Assembly (NCBI RefSeq): GCF_037914945.1
Contig: NZ_CP149787.1
Span: 434,001 to 498,000 of the forward strand
Source: Haloterrigena sp. KLK7
GTDB lineage: Archaea > Halobacteriota > Halobacteria > Halobacteriales > Natrialbaceae
Direction: 5' to 3'
Length of the DNA: 64,000 bases
Shown: positions 7,617 to 16,464 of the stretch, one piece after another
Numbering within the stretch: position 1 is the first letter of the stretch
Layout: each line of letters opens with the position of its first letter
Notes under the pieces: model-generated
The model's input: the letters and a program-made list of their open reading frames with translations, nothing else
Told to the model about the DNA's origin: nothing
The model's database searches: none
Translations under genes and position numbers: made by a program

Positions 7617-8807
7617 ATGGCGAACGGACACCTTCTCACGACGGCGGCCGGAGAACAGCGATCGGATCCCGCGATCAACGACGCGGTGCTCGAACTCGAC
7701 GGCGTCGCCAAGCGCTACGGCACCGAGGAGGTCATCGCTGACCTCTCGCTGTCGGTCCGCGAGGGCGAGATCCTGACGCTGCTCGGCCCGTCCGGCTGTG
7801 GGAAGACGACGACGCTCCGTCTCATCGCCGGCCTCGAGAAGCCCGACGCCGGCCGGATCGATCTCCAGCGCGATCGCGTCGCGGGAAGCGATCGGTTCGT
7901 CCCCCCCGAAGAGCGCGACGTCGGCGTCGTCTTCCAGGAGTTCGCGCTGTTTCCCCATCTGACCGCCCGCGAGAACGTCGCCTTCGGTCTCCGGGACTGG
8001 GACGAGCGAGAACGCGACGACCGCGTCGACGAACTGCTCGAACTCGTCGGCCTCGAGGCCCAGGGCGACGCCTATCCGGACGAGCTGTCCGGCGGCCAGC
8101 AACAGCGGATCGCGCTGGCCCGCTCGCTGGCGCCCGAACCGGAGCTGCTGTTGCTCGACGAACCGTTCTCGAACTTAGACGTCGACCTGCGCGTCGAGAT
8201 GCGCGAAGAAGTCCGTCGGATCATCACGGAGACCGGCGTTACCGCGATCTCCGTGACCCACGACCAGGAGGAAGCGCTGTCGATCTCCGACCGCGTCGCC
8301 GTGATGAACGACGGCGACATCGAACAGGTCGACACGCCACAGGCGGTCTTCCAGCGGCCCGAATCCCGCTTCGTCGCCGGCTTCCTCGGTCACGCCAGCT
8401 TCCTCGCGGGCGAGGTCCGCGGCGACGGCGTCGACACCGCTATCGGCCGCGTCCGCCGCGACGACGTCAACGGGCTCGCCCACCAGTACGACGACACCAC
8501 CGTCGACCTGCTCGTCCGTCCCGACGACGTAACGGCCTCTCCGGCCGCCGACGGGGAGGCCGACGGGCGCGTCGTCTACCGGCGGTATCTCGGGCCGACC
8601 GTGCTCTACCGCGTCGAACTCGACTCGGGCGAGACCATCGAGTGTATGCACAACCACGCCGACCGGATCGACCTCGACGAACGCGTCGCCGTCCGCGTCA
8701 CCGCCGACCACGCCCTCGCCTGGTTCCCCGCGGATCACCGCGACGGCGCGGCCGAGGCCACCGACGCGGCCGGTTCGGGGGAGTCGACCGACGCCGCCGC
8801 GGACTGA
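7617..8807 (+). CDS. ABC transporter ATP-binding protein, probably ferric iron type
   Basis: The protein has 396 residues. Walker A GPSGCGKTT (57-65), Q-loop Gln 107, signature LSGGQQQR (157-164), Walker B LLLLDEP (177-183) and switch His in VTHDQ are all intact, so it should hydrolyse ATP. The C-terminal ~110 residues form a TOBE-type regulatory region as in MalK/PotA/FbpC subunits; the last ~25 are Ala/Asp-rich. Such subunits drive permeases at the inner face of the membrane. No permease or binding protein is adjacent, so substrate cannot be read from neighbours. The iron-box dyad in its promoter favours an FbpC-like ferric transporter; a polyamine or sugar importer is the alternative. It has a ribosome binding site, unlike many neighbours. 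Confidence 0.9.
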   Translation: MANGHLLTTAAGEQRSDPAINDAVLELDGVAKRYGTEEVIADLSLSVREGEILTLLGPSGCGKTTTLRLIAGLEKPDAGRIDLQRDRVAGSDRFVPPEERDVGVVFQEFALFPHLTARENVAFGLRDWDERERDDRVDELLELVGLEAQGDAYPDELSGGQQQRIALARSLAPEPELLLLDEPFSNLDVDLRVEMREEVRRIITETGVTAISVTHDQEEALSISDRVAVMNDGDIEQVDTPQAVFQRPESRFVAGFLGHASFLAGEVRGDGVDTAIGRVRRDDVNGLAHQYDDTTVDLLVRPDDVTASPAADGEADGRVVYRRYLGPTVLYRVELDSGETIECMHNHADRIDLDERVAVRVTADHALAWFPADHRDGAAEATDAAGSGESTDAAAD

Positions 8808-8934
8808 GCCGCGACCGCCGCTACCGTCGATCGACGCACCGTCGTTTCTCGCCGCCCTCCCTCGAGTCGGAATCGCCCCGCCGATTCCGTCTGCGAGGGA
8901 CAGTTTGATGTCCGTCTCCCGTAATCCCGAAACG

Positions 8935-9585
8935 ATGGAGGCGCCATCTCGGCGACGGGTCGCGACGGCGTGCGGGCTCGCCGCGCCCGTCGTCGCCCTC
9001 GGTGCGATCGCGCTCGCGACGCTGCTGGCACCGCCGCAGACGTTCACCTGGCGCGCTCGAGCCCTCTCGGACATGGGTCGCTACGGCACCCGGACCTTCC
9101 CGCTGTTCAACGGCGGGCTGATCCTCGGCGGCCTGCTCGGCGTCCCCTTCGGCTGGCGGCTCTGGTCGGCGGCCCGGAACGGCCTCGAGCGCCTCGGCGT
9201 CGCCCTGTTGTGGACGGCCACCGCCGCGCTGGTCGGTGTCGGCGTCTTCTTCCTCGGTCACGACGCGTTCTACCTCGGCACCGAACTCCACACACCGGTC
9301 GCCCTGCTGTTCTTCGGACTCGCGCCGTTCGCACAGTGGACCTACGGGAGCGGACTCGTCCTCGAGGGCGACGCCCGGCTCGGGCTCGTCTCCGTCTGGC
9401 TCGGCATCGCCCATCCGCTCTGTTGGCTCGGCTGGCTCGCGAGTCGGGCCGGCGCCGCGGACCCGTCGGCGTGGTTCGCCGTCCCCGAGTTCGTCGCGGC
9501 CGTCGCCTTCGGCGGCTGGGTGTTCGCGCTGGCCGCGCGGCGGTATCGACGCGACGCCCGTAATCGGGAGAAATCGACGGACTGA
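8935..9585 (+). CDS. DUF998 family membrane protein
   Basis: The protein has 216 residues with about six hydrophobic segments (starting near 12, 56, 88, 118, 150 and 185) alternating with short loops. The pattern RALSDMGRYGTRTFPLFNGG after the first helix is typical of DUF998 proteins, a poorly characterised membrane family. ATG 8935 (MEAPSRRR) was preferred; ATG 8908 would add nine residues and cannot be excluded. It follows the ABC gene by 127 bases on the same strand, but no substrate link is evident. Confidence 0.8.
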   Translation: MEAPSRRRVATACGLAAPVVALGAIALATLLAPPQTFTWRARALSDMGRYGTRTFPLFNGGLILGGLLGVPFGWRLWSAARNGLERLGVALLWTATAALVGVGVFFLGHDAFYLGTELHTPVALLFFGLAPFAQWTYGSGLVLEGDARLGLVSVWLGIAHPLCWLGWLASRAGAADPSAWFAVPEFVAAVAFGGWVFALAARRYRRDARNREKSTD

Positions 9586-9624
9586 GCGCTCCGTTCGGGT
9601 ATTGTACCTGTCTCGCACACAACG

Positions 9625-9630
9625 CTTAAG
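9625..9630 (+). promoter_or_regulatory. TATA-like box of UPF0058 gene
   Basis: CTTAAG lies 25-30 bases before the ATG at 9655, so the transcript would be essentially leaderless. Confidence 0.4.
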
Positions 9631-9654
9631 CCCGAACCCTTCCTATACGCGACC

Positions 9655-9933
9655 ATGCATAAAGACGAACTCCTCGAGCTACACGAAGAACTCGTCGTCA
9701 TCATGGAGTACTTCGCCCAGCGGGAGGACGTCGATGAAGAGCTGTTCGAGCCGTACCGCCAGCTGGACGTCGATCCCTCCCACGTCCACAAATCGAAGAG
9801 CGAGCACAAACACGCCGTCTTCGTGCTCGGTAACGCGCTGGCGAAGGGGATGAGCGAGGACGAGTTCTCGAGCGCCGGCCGGATCGGCAAGCGCATGAAG
9901 GAGCTCGCCGAGGACGCCGAGTCCAAAATCTGA
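9655..9933 (+). CDS. UPF0058 family protein
   Basis: The protein has 92 residues. The opening MHKDELLELHEELVVIMEYF and the segment DPSHVHKSKSEHKHAVFVLG match UPF0058, a small soluble helical family found throughout Euryarchaeota with no assigned function. The regularly spaced His and Lys residues (SHVHKSKSEHKHA) are the conserved core. It is monocistronic with its own TATA element; the next gene starts 96 bases on. Confidence 0.9.
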   Translation: MHKDELLELHEELVVIMEYFAQREDVDEELFEPYRQLDVDPSHVHKSKSEHKHAVFVLGNALAKGMSEDEFSSAGRIGKRMKELAEDAESKI

Positions 9934-10029
9934 GTGCGAATCCGCCGCGGTCGAGACGCGGCGAACATCGAAGAAAAATAAACACTCTCTAGGCGAAACG
10001 TATTTGGTGCGGTTCCCGCTTGTTGTGGT

Positions 10030-12855
10030 ATGGAACCGCGCACGCAAGAGCGCGTCGAACGATGGGATTCCCGCCCGTTCAGTGGCGGCTACGACGGTCT
10101 CTCCGATCTCGCTGACGCCGACTTCTCCGGAGCCGTCGCCGCCGCCGGGACGTGGCTGTTCATGCTAAACGGCCGCGTCGTCGGGGTCGTCGATGGCGCT
10201 ATCGAGGACTTCGAGGCCGCGTCGGGCACCCGCTACGAGGCACCGGATCCCGCGCTCCCGCTGCTCTGTACGATGGAAGAGCACGGCGGCGAGACGCGAG
10301 CGAAGTATTACACCAACGAGACGCCGCTCCGGGAGGTCGACGAGACCCTCCAGAGCGGCTCGTTTACGGGCTACGTGGAACTGAGCGAGAACGTCCTCAG
10401 CGGCGACTACTACGCCGTCTACTACGGCGGTCGCCGGATGGCGGCCGCCTACATCGGGAACGCCGACCGCCTCCTCACCGGCGACGAGGCGTTCGAACGG
10501 GCCGCCGACGAGGTCGGGATCTACGAGGTCCGCGACGTCGAGATCGAGGTGACCGACGTTCCGGGGACGGGAGCCGACTCGAGCGACGCCGGCGGCACGA
10601 CCGACACCGCCGCCGACGGCTCGAGTCCCGCGACGGAACCGGACCCCGCCACCGCGGACGGGACGCGGGCCGAGCCGAGCACCGATCCGACCGAATCGGC
10701 TATCGACTCGATCGATATCACGGAGTCGAAGTCGGATTCCGGCTCCGCCGAGACGGAGATCGAGGCTGACGGAACCGCGAGCGCACCGCTCGAGGACGTC
10801 GCGATCGGCGACGCGTCGATCGACGACATCGCGACGGACGCGGCCGACGGCGAGGCGTCGACCGACCCGTCCGGTATCACCGCGACCGACGAGGGAACGC
10901 TCGACTCGGATCCGGCCTCGAACGGGATCACCGACGCGGAGCCGACCGAGGCGGCCGAGTCGGTCGGTGCCGTCGACGATCGATCGACCGCGGAGCCAGC
11001 GGACGCGGGCGTCGGCGAGGAGCAGACGGACGCGACTGAGCTGGTCCACTCGGAGCGAACCGATTCGACCGATGCGACCGATTCGGGTGACGAACCCGAT
11101 CCGGTCGACGCGGCCACTGCAGCCGATCCGGTCGGGTCGACGGAGCGACCGGCCGCCGAGCCGGACCGGCCGTCGTCGGACGATCGCACCCAGCCGTCGG
11201 CGACCGAAGCTCGAGGCGAGACCGTCGAATACGACGAGCGGACGTCGACGTCCGACGACGAGTCAGAGACCGATACCGACTCCGAGGCGGGGAGCACCGC
11301 CGGCTCCGGACCCGACCTCGCCGAGGTCGAAGCCGCCGCACAGCAACTCGAGCAGAACGACATCTCCTGGACCGAAGAGGACGTCGCGGAGTCCGCTGCC
11401 GACGGCGACTCGGCGGCGGCCGACGCCGGAGCGACGGCGGACGCACCGACGGCGGCGGATACGGCCGAACCCGCGACTTCGGGCCCGGAGCCGACGGGAG
11501 CGACGGCGGCAGCGACCTCGGAATCGGAACCCGACGGCTCGGAAGCGACCGACGAACGGTTCGACCAGGAAGCGCAGTGGCGCGAGACGCGCAGCATCCC
11601 GTCGATCGATCCGGACAACAGCCAGTCCGCCGACTCGAGTCGGGCGTCCGGTCGTTCCGAGACGACCCAACAGGCGCGCACGCGCCGCGAAGCGGAGGCC
11701 GACACGGACCGGAACGGACAGCGGCGACAGGCGTCCGGAGAGTCGACGCGACAACAGTCGACCCGTCGGCAGCGAGAGACCGACGCTGCCCGGCAACGCC
11801 GGCCGCAGCGGGCGGAGCGATCCGACGCCGCCGGCGCCGGGTCCGGCAGCGACGCCGGACCGGCGTCCGGCGAACCGAGCGGCGCCGGCGCCAGTGACGA
11901 CCGAGTGGCCGAACTCGAGGCGCGCGTCGAGACGCTCGAGGAGCAACGGGACGAACTCGTCGCCGCGGCCGAGGAACTCGAGGCCGAACGCGACCGGCTG
12001 CAGTCGGAAAACGAGGAGCTCTCCTCGACGATCGATCGGCTCCGATCGCGGATCGAGGAACTCGAGGCCGAACTGGAGCGGGCCCGCGAGGCCGACGCCG
12101 GCGACGCCGAATCGACGCCGTCGGCGAGCACGCAGCTCTCGCCCGACCGAGCGCTGGCCGAGACGAACCTCTTCGTCCGATACGCCTCGAAGAGCCAGCC
12201 GACCCTCGAGTCGGCCCACGGCGGCGAGAGCGACCGTTCGGACGTCGCCGCGAACCTGCGACTCGAGCATCACACCGGGTTCGACGCGGCCGACGCCGCC
12301 GTCGACGGCCGGCCCTACGAGGAGTTCCTGGCCGGGACGATGGAACACCGGTTCGTCGACTGGCTCACCGACACGGTCCTCTTCGAGATCCGCGACACCG
12401 GCAACGCCGACGGACTGGGCGACCTCTACGACGCGATCCCGCAGATCGACCGCGCCGAACTGGACGCGACGATCTCGCTGCGGGACGACGAGACCGAGGA
12501 CGTCCCCGATCAGGTCCGCTTCGACGTCGTCGCCTTCGACAAGATGGGGAATCCGCTGCTGGTCGCGAACCTGAACGACTCGCGCGAGCCCGCGACCCAG
12601 GACATGCTCGAGGAGATGGAGGAGGCCGCTTCGGCGGTCAAGGCGAACTATCCGGACCTGGCGGCGGCGGTCGTCGTCACCTCGAGCTACTTCGAGCCCG
12701 GTGCGCTCGAGGTAGCCGAGCGGGCGACCAGCGGGGGCCTGCTGAGCCGCGGCTCGAAGCTGAGCTACGTCAACCTCTCGCGGAAACAGGGGTATCACCT
12801 CTGTCTGGTGGAGTCCCGTTCCGAAGGATTCCACGTGAACGTTCCCGAGCTATAG
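10030..12855 (+). CDS. Large haloarchaeal protein: N-domain, disordered linker, coiled coil, nuclease-like C-domain
   Basis: The protein has 941 residues with four regions. Residues 1-175 form a folded domain (FSGAVAAAGTWLFMLNGRVVGV near 30-53; an AAAYIGN turn later). Residues ~176-600 are a low-complexity Asp/Ser/Thr/Ala linker. Residues ~622-695 are a heptad coiled coil (LEARVETLEEQRDELVAAAE onward). Residues ~700-941 form a mixed alpha/beta domain. In the last, FDVVAFDKMGNPLLVANLN resembles the D...ExK region of PD-(D/E)XK nucleases, with the catalytic Glu and Lys replaced. No membrane helix or signal is seen. A DUF7527-like name comes to mind but is unverified. A structural or partition role is possible; function is unknown. 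It is monocistronic and convergent with the next gene. Confidence 0.85.
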   Translation: MEPRTQERVERWDSRPFSGGYDGLSDLADADFSGAVAAAGTWLFMLNGRVVGVVDGAIEDFEAASGTRYEAPDPALPLLCTMEEHGGETRAKYYTNETPLREVDETLQSGSFTGYVELSENVLSGDYYAVYYGGRRMAAAYIGNADRLLTGDEAFERAADEVGIYEVRDVEIEVTDVPGTGADSSDAGGTTDTAADGSSPATEPDPATADGTRAEPSTDPTESAIDSIDITESKSDSGSAETEIEADGTASAPLEDVAIGDASIDDIATDAADGEASTDPSGITATDEGTLDSDPASNGITDAEPTEAAESVGAVDDRSTAEPADAGVGEEQTDATELVHSERTDSTDATDSGDEPDPVDAATAADPVGSTERPAAEPDRPSSDDRTQPSATEARGETVEYDERTSTSDDESETDTDSEAGSTAGSGPDLAEVEAAAQQLEQNDISWTEEDVAESAADGDSAAADAGATADAPTAADTAEPATSGPEPTGATAAATSESEPDGSEATDERFDQEAQWRETRSIPSIDPDNSQSADSSRASGRSETTQQARTRREAEADTDRNGQRRQASGESTRQQSTRRQRETDAARQRRPQRAERSDAAGAGSGSDAGPASGEPSGAGASDDRVAELEARVETLEEQRDELVAAAEELEAERDRLQSENEELSSTIDRLRSRIEELEAELERAREADAGDAESTPSASTQLSPDRALAETNLFVRYASKSQPTLESAHGGESDRSDVAANLRLEHHTGFDAADAAVDGRPYEEFLAGTMEHRFVDWLTDTVLFEIRDTGNADGLGDLYDAIPQIDRAELDATISLRDDETEDVPDQVRFDVVAFDKMGNPLLVANLNDSREPATQDMLEEMEEAASAVKANYPDLAAAVVVTSSYFEPGALEVAERATSGGLLSRGSKLSYVNLSRKQGYHLCLVESRSEGFHVNVPEL

Positions 12856-13178
12856 GCGAGTCGCCGCGACGCGTCGCCGTTTTCACACTCCGTGTGCTCC
12901 GTCACCCGTCAGGCGCGTATCGACGGCAGTCTCGATCAGTCCGGTAGTACTCTGTACCGACCGGTCCGGCGGTGCTGCTGACGGACGACGGCGTGACTCC
13001 TCGCGGCGCGAGACTGCGCGGAAAAGGAGGGCAGCCGATCGGTCCGGACCGGTCGGTCCGTCGCGGCCGGCGTACCGTGGTAGTCAGACGGCGACTCGCG
13101 TCGCGAGACGCGGTTCTCCGGAACCCTCGAGGCGACTCGAACGGTTCGGGCGGCGCGTATCGAGAGCGTGGAGAGAGA
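12856..13178. other. Convergent intergenic region
   Basis: This 323-base gap separates two genes that point towards each other. A CCGTTTTCACACTCCGTGTG stretch soon after the large gene could terminate it. No gene, tRNA or repeat with support was found in the rest. Confidence 0.4.
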
Positions 13179-13484
13179 CTAGCCTTCGATTTCGGCGACG
13201 TCTTCGATCTTCATGCCGTCGAGCTTGTCCATGATGTCGTCGAGCTTGTCGTCGAGCTCGTCGACGAATTCCGCGGTGCGCTCGGTCTTGATCGCACCCT
13301 GGCTGGAGGGCTCGATGAGGTTCTCCTCCTCGAGGACGCGCAGGGAGTAGCGGACCTTGTGGTGGGGGTAGCCCGTCTCGTTGGACATCTTCACGATCCC
13401 GATCGGCTCGTTCTCGATGACCATCTTCAGGACCTGAAGATGTCGTTCCAGCATATCAACTTCCTTCTCAAGTCGGTCTATCAT
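13179..13484 (-). CDS. Small winged-helix transcriptional regulator
   Basis: The protein has 101 residues. Residues 1-20 form a short coiled helix (MIDRLEKEVDMLERHLQVLK). Residues ~22-65 are a winged helix-turn-helix: recognition helix in ETGYPHHKVRYSLRVLEEENL, then a wing EPSSQGAIKT. The C terminus (70-101) is an acidic helix likely used for dimerisation. It should bind DNA in the cytoplasm. A TATA box (13511-13519) lies 27-35 bases before its ATG. It is divergent from purA across 356 bases, so control of purA is possible but not shown; similar small regulators are widespread in haloarchaea. Confidence 0.85.
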   Translation of the reverse strand: MIDRLEKEVDMLERHLQVLKMVIENEPIGIVKMSNETGYPHHKVRYSLRVLEEENLIEPSSQGAIKTERTAEFVDELDDKLDDIMDKLDGMKIEDVAEIEG

Positions 13485-13840
13485 GGCATTTGTTAACTTG
13501 TCTTTGGACCTTTTAAAAGTTACTCTCGGCGACTGTCAGGCCACTCTCAACTGAACGATCGTTCCTGTCAGTAGTTAACGCTTCGGGTTCCGGTGGGGGT
13601 CTGCGCTCGAAACCCCGAAATCGTTAATGACTGTTCGCAACGCGTCCGGATTCGAATCGGACGTCGATCCCCCGATCGGGCGCGACCGGCTACGAGGTGT
13701 GGTCTCGTGGCCACCGGGAAGAGCGTATCGTTCGAACTCAGATCGTCGCCGCGTCCGTCCTCACGGCCGTGTATATCCCACCGCGCAGCCCTGCCAATAC
13801 CGTAATCTGTTTATCGGCCCGGCAAGAACCCGCCGCTGTT
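13485..13840. promoter_or_regulatory. Divergent promoter region of HTH gene and purA
   Basis: TTTTAAAAG (13511-13519) serves the HTH gene on the minus strand. TTTATCGG (13810-13817) lies 24-31 bases before purA on the plus strand, giving a nearly leaderless purA. A 12-base perfect palindrome, GAACGATCGTTC, lies in the middle near 13554-13565, followed by CTGTCAG, which also occurs shortly before it. These could be regulator sites; binding is inference. Confidence 0.5.
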
Positions 13841-15220
13841 ATGACCGTCACTATCGTCGGGTCGCAACTCGGCGACGAAGGCAAGGGCGGAGTCGTCGAC
13901 GTCTACGGCGACCCCGCTGACGTCGTCGCCCGGTATCAGGGCGGCGACAACGCAGGCCACACCGTCGTTCACGACGGTGAGGAGTACAAGCTATCGCTCG
14001 TGCCGTCGGGCGCCGTCCGGGGCAAGGTCGGCGTCCTCGGCAACGGCTGCGTCGTCAATCTGCGAACGCTGTTCGACGAACTGAACACGCTTCGAGAGAA
14101 GGGGCTCGATCCCGACGTCCGCATCGCGGAGCGCGCCCACGCCATCCTGCCGTTCCACCGCGTCCTCGACGGCCTCGAGGAGGACGTGAAGAGCGAGTCC
14201 GACCAGGAGGTCGGGACGACCGGTCGCGGCATCGGACCGACCTACGAGGACAAGGCCGGGCGCCGCGGCGTCCGTATCGGGGACCTGCTGGACCCCGACG
14301 TGCTCCGCGAGCGACTCGAGTACGTCGTCCCGCAGAAGCGCGCGCTCGTCGAGGAGGTCTACGACATCGACGTCGACGACCTCGACGACCCCGACGCGTT
14401 CGACGTGGACGCACTCTTCGAGGAGTTCCGCGACTTCGGCCGCCGCCTCGAGGAGGAGAACATGACCGTCAACGCCGGCGCGTTCCTCTCGGACGCCATC
14501 GCCGACGGACAGAACGTCATGTTCGAGGGCGCACAGGGGACGCTCATCGACATCGACCACGGCAACTACCCGTACGTCACGTCGTCGAACCCGACGGCGG
14601 GCGGCGCCGCGACGGGGACGGGACTCGGTCCCGGCGTCGTCGGCGACGGGGAGATTATCGGAATCGTCAAGGCCTACCTCACGCGCGTCGGGAGCGGTCC
14701 GCTGCCGACCGAACTCGGCGGCGTCGTCGGTGACACGCCCGGCTACGACGAGGAGACCGAGGGCCGAAACGAGGACCTCGCGACGTACATCCGCGACGAG
14801 GGCGGCGAGTACGGAACCGTCACCGGCCGTCCCCGCCGCGTCGGCTGGCTCGACCTCCCGATGCTCCGCCACTCTACCCGCGCGAACGGCTTCACCGGTC
14901 TCGCGGTCAACCACATCGACGTGCTCGCGGGGCTCGACGAGGTTCAGGTCGGCCACGCCTACGAACTCGACGGCGAGGAGGTCCGGACGATCCCCTCGAC
15001 GACCGAGGAGTGGGGTCGGTGCGAGGCGAAATTCGAGTCCTTCGACGGCTGGCCCGAGGTCGACTGGAGCGAGGTCGCCGACGAGGGATACGACGCCATC
15101 CCCGAGAACGCCCAGACCTACCTCGAGTACATCAGCGACGAACTCGACGTCCCCATCTACGCCGTCGGCGTCGGTCCCGGCCGCGAGGAGACCGTCGTCG
15201 TCGAGGACCCCTACGAGTAG
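13841..15220 (+). CDS. purA: Adenylosuccinate synthetase
   Basis: The protein has 459 residues, the usual length. It joins IMP and aspartate using GTP in the first committed step from IMP to AMP, in the cytoplasm. Seen: the GTP/Mg loop GDEGKGG (10-16), GGDNAGHTV (33-41) with the catalytic His, the GTTGRGIGPTYEDK IMP-binding segment, and VGVGPGREET near the C terminus. In most homologues the first loop reads GDEGKGK; Gly at the last position is common in archaea. ATG 13841 was chosen because it places the loop at residue 10 and follows a TATA box at leaderless distance. Trm112 follows 83 bases later. Confidence 0.97.
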   Translation: MTVTIVGSQLGDEGKGGVVDVYGDPADVVARYQGGDNAGHTVVHDGEEYKLSLVPSGAVRGKVGVLGNGCVVNLRTLFDELNTLREKGLDPDVRIAERAHAILPFHRVLDGLEEDVKSESDQEVGTTGRGIGPTYEDKAGRRGVRIGDLLDPDVLRERLEYVVPQKRALVEEVYDIDVDDLDDPDAFDVDALFEEFRDFGRRLEEENMTVNAGAFLSDAIADGQNVMFEGAQGTLIDIDHGNYPYVTSSNPTAGGAATGTGLGPGVVGDGEIIGIVKAYLTRVGSGPLPTELGGVVGDTPGYDEETEGRNEDLATYIRDEGGEYGTVTGRPRRVGWLDLPMLRHSTRANGFTGLAVNHIDVLAGLDEVQVGHAYELDGEEVRTIPSTTEEWGRCEAKFESFDGWPEVDWSEVADEGYDAIPENAQTYLEYISDELDVPIYAVGVGPGREETVVVEDPYE

Positions 15221-15303
15221 CGCGACGGAGACCCGGAGCTCGGTCGCCGGGCTACGCGTCGCGTTTCCGAAACCTTTTGCTGGAGGCGGCCGCCGTTCGT
15301 ACT

Positions 15304-15504
15304 ATGCAAGAGTCGTTGCTGGAGATCCTCTGTTGTCCGCTGGACAAGCACGATCTGGAACTCGAGGACGCCGACCGCGACGATGACGACGACGAGATCA
15401 TCGGCGGCGACCTCGTCTGTACCGAGTGTGGCGAGCGCTATCCGATCGAAGACGGCATTCCGAACCTGCTGCCGCCGGACATGCGCGAAGAGACGCCGGC
15501 CTGA
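15304..15504 (+). CDS. Trm112-family zinc protein, methyltransferase activator
   Basis: The protein has 66 residues. It shows the Trm112 pattern: LLEILCCPLDKHDLEL at the start, an acidic loop, then LVCTECGERYPIEDGIPNLL. Cys 10, 11, 39 and 42 can bind zinc, and the hydrophobic tail IPNLLPP is the usual partner-binding strand. In Haloferax volcanii, Trm112 is known to bind and stabilise several SAM methyltransferases acting on tRNA, release factor or rRNA. A candidate partner is the Trm9-like enzyme at 1855-2574. It lies just downstream of purA and 16 bases upstream of the next gene. Confidence 0.92.
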   Translation: MQESLLEILCCPLDKHDLELEDADRDDDDDEIIGGDLVCTECGERYPIEDGIPNLLPPDMREETPA

Positions 15505-15520
15505 TCGGTCAGATTCACCC

Positions 15521-16102
15521 GTGTCTCAGGAAGTCACCGTCCACGTCAACCGCGGCTCGACCGACTCGCTCGAACCGAGCGTCGACAGCGTCGCGACGCG
15601 CGGCTCGTTCGACTTGCGTCTGGTGAGTCACGGCTCCCCCGCGCACGTCCACTGCCGGCTGGACGGCGACCTCCAGCGAATCGCCGCGCTCGAGACGCCG
15701 AACTACTACGTCGAGGGGGGCGGCGAGACGATCGTTCCCGTCAGCGTCTCCGCCGAGGCGATCGACGAGCCGATCGACGGCGCGCTCGAGGTGCTGATCG
15801 GATACGGGTCCGAATCCGTCGCCGTTCCCGTCACCGTCGCCCCCGTCCCGGCCGCGGTCGACGTCGACGAATCACTCGCCGAACCCGGACGCGGGGACTC
15901 GAGTCCGTCACCGACGGCCCTCGACCGGGTTCTGGCCACGAGCGGACTCGATCCGGGGACGCTCGCGATCGGCGTCCTCGGCCTCGTCGCCGTCGGAATC
16001 GGCACGCTGACCGCGGCCGCGATCGGCGGTCCCGTGGCCACCGCCGGCGCCGTGATCGTCGTCGCGGGCGTCGTCGCGGCGCTGTTGCTGTTAGCGCGGT
16101 AG
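15521..16102 (+). CDS. Conserved haloarchaeal protein with C-terminal membrane hairpin
   Basis: The protein has 193 residues. The first ~110 residues are beta-rich (VTVHVNRG, FDLRLVSHGSPAHVHCRLDG), resembling an Ig-like or arrestin-like sandwich. After an acidic Ser/Pro linker the last ~55 residues form two membrane helices (TLAIGVLGLVAVGIGTLTAA and AGAVIVVAGVVAALLLLA). The start is GTG 15521, 16 bases after the Trm112 stop, so the two are likely co-transcribed. From memory it resembles DUF7524; unverified. No enzymatic motif is seen. Confidence 0.75.
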   Translation: MSQEVTVHVNRGSTDSLEPSVDSVATRGSFDLRLVSHGSPAHVHCRLDGDLQRIAALETPNYYVEGGGETIVPVSVSAEAIDEPIDGALEVLIGYGSESVAVPVTVAPVPAAVDVDESLAEPGRGDSSPSPTALDRVLATSGLDPGTLAIGVLGLVAVGIGTLTAAAIGGPVATAGAVIVVAGVVAALLLLAR

Positions 16103-16147
16103 GACGGTTCTCGTCGATCGGAACTCACTCGCGGACTCGAAACCCCG

Positions 16148-16464
16148 TTACTCGACGGTCACCCGCGAGCGATAGATCGTATCGTCGTACCGACTCGGCG
16201 TCTCGAACGTGGTCTCGCGAGCGACCGTCGGATCGCGGCCGACGTGGCGAGCGATCAGCTGGATCACCATCCGGAACCCTATCGTGATTCACGTCCGGCT
16301 CGGCAGGGAGTCCCAGGTGACGCCCGCCTCACTGTACGATTCCGTCCGGATCGCCTCCTCGTCGATCGCTTTCTGACTCCGCGGCAGTCCCGACAGCTCG
16401 TACTCCAGTATCTCCGCCGTGGTTCGATACGACTCGAGTATCGCCGTTCGGTTCGCAACGACGC
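16148..16464 (-). pseudogene. Degenerate reading frame, no start and an internal stop
   Basis: On the minus strand one frame reads as haloarchaeal-style protein: ANRTAILESYRTTAEIL, then LEYELSGLPRSQKAIDEEA, a TGA after DSLPSRT, and after it LIARHVGRDPTVARETTF followed by DDTIYRSRVTVE and a TAA at 16148-16150. Codon third positions are GC-rich on both sides of the TGA. No start codon precedes it before the DR2241 gene's stop at 16465. It is probably the relic of a gene that once followed DR2241. I do not recognise the family. Confidence 0.45.
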
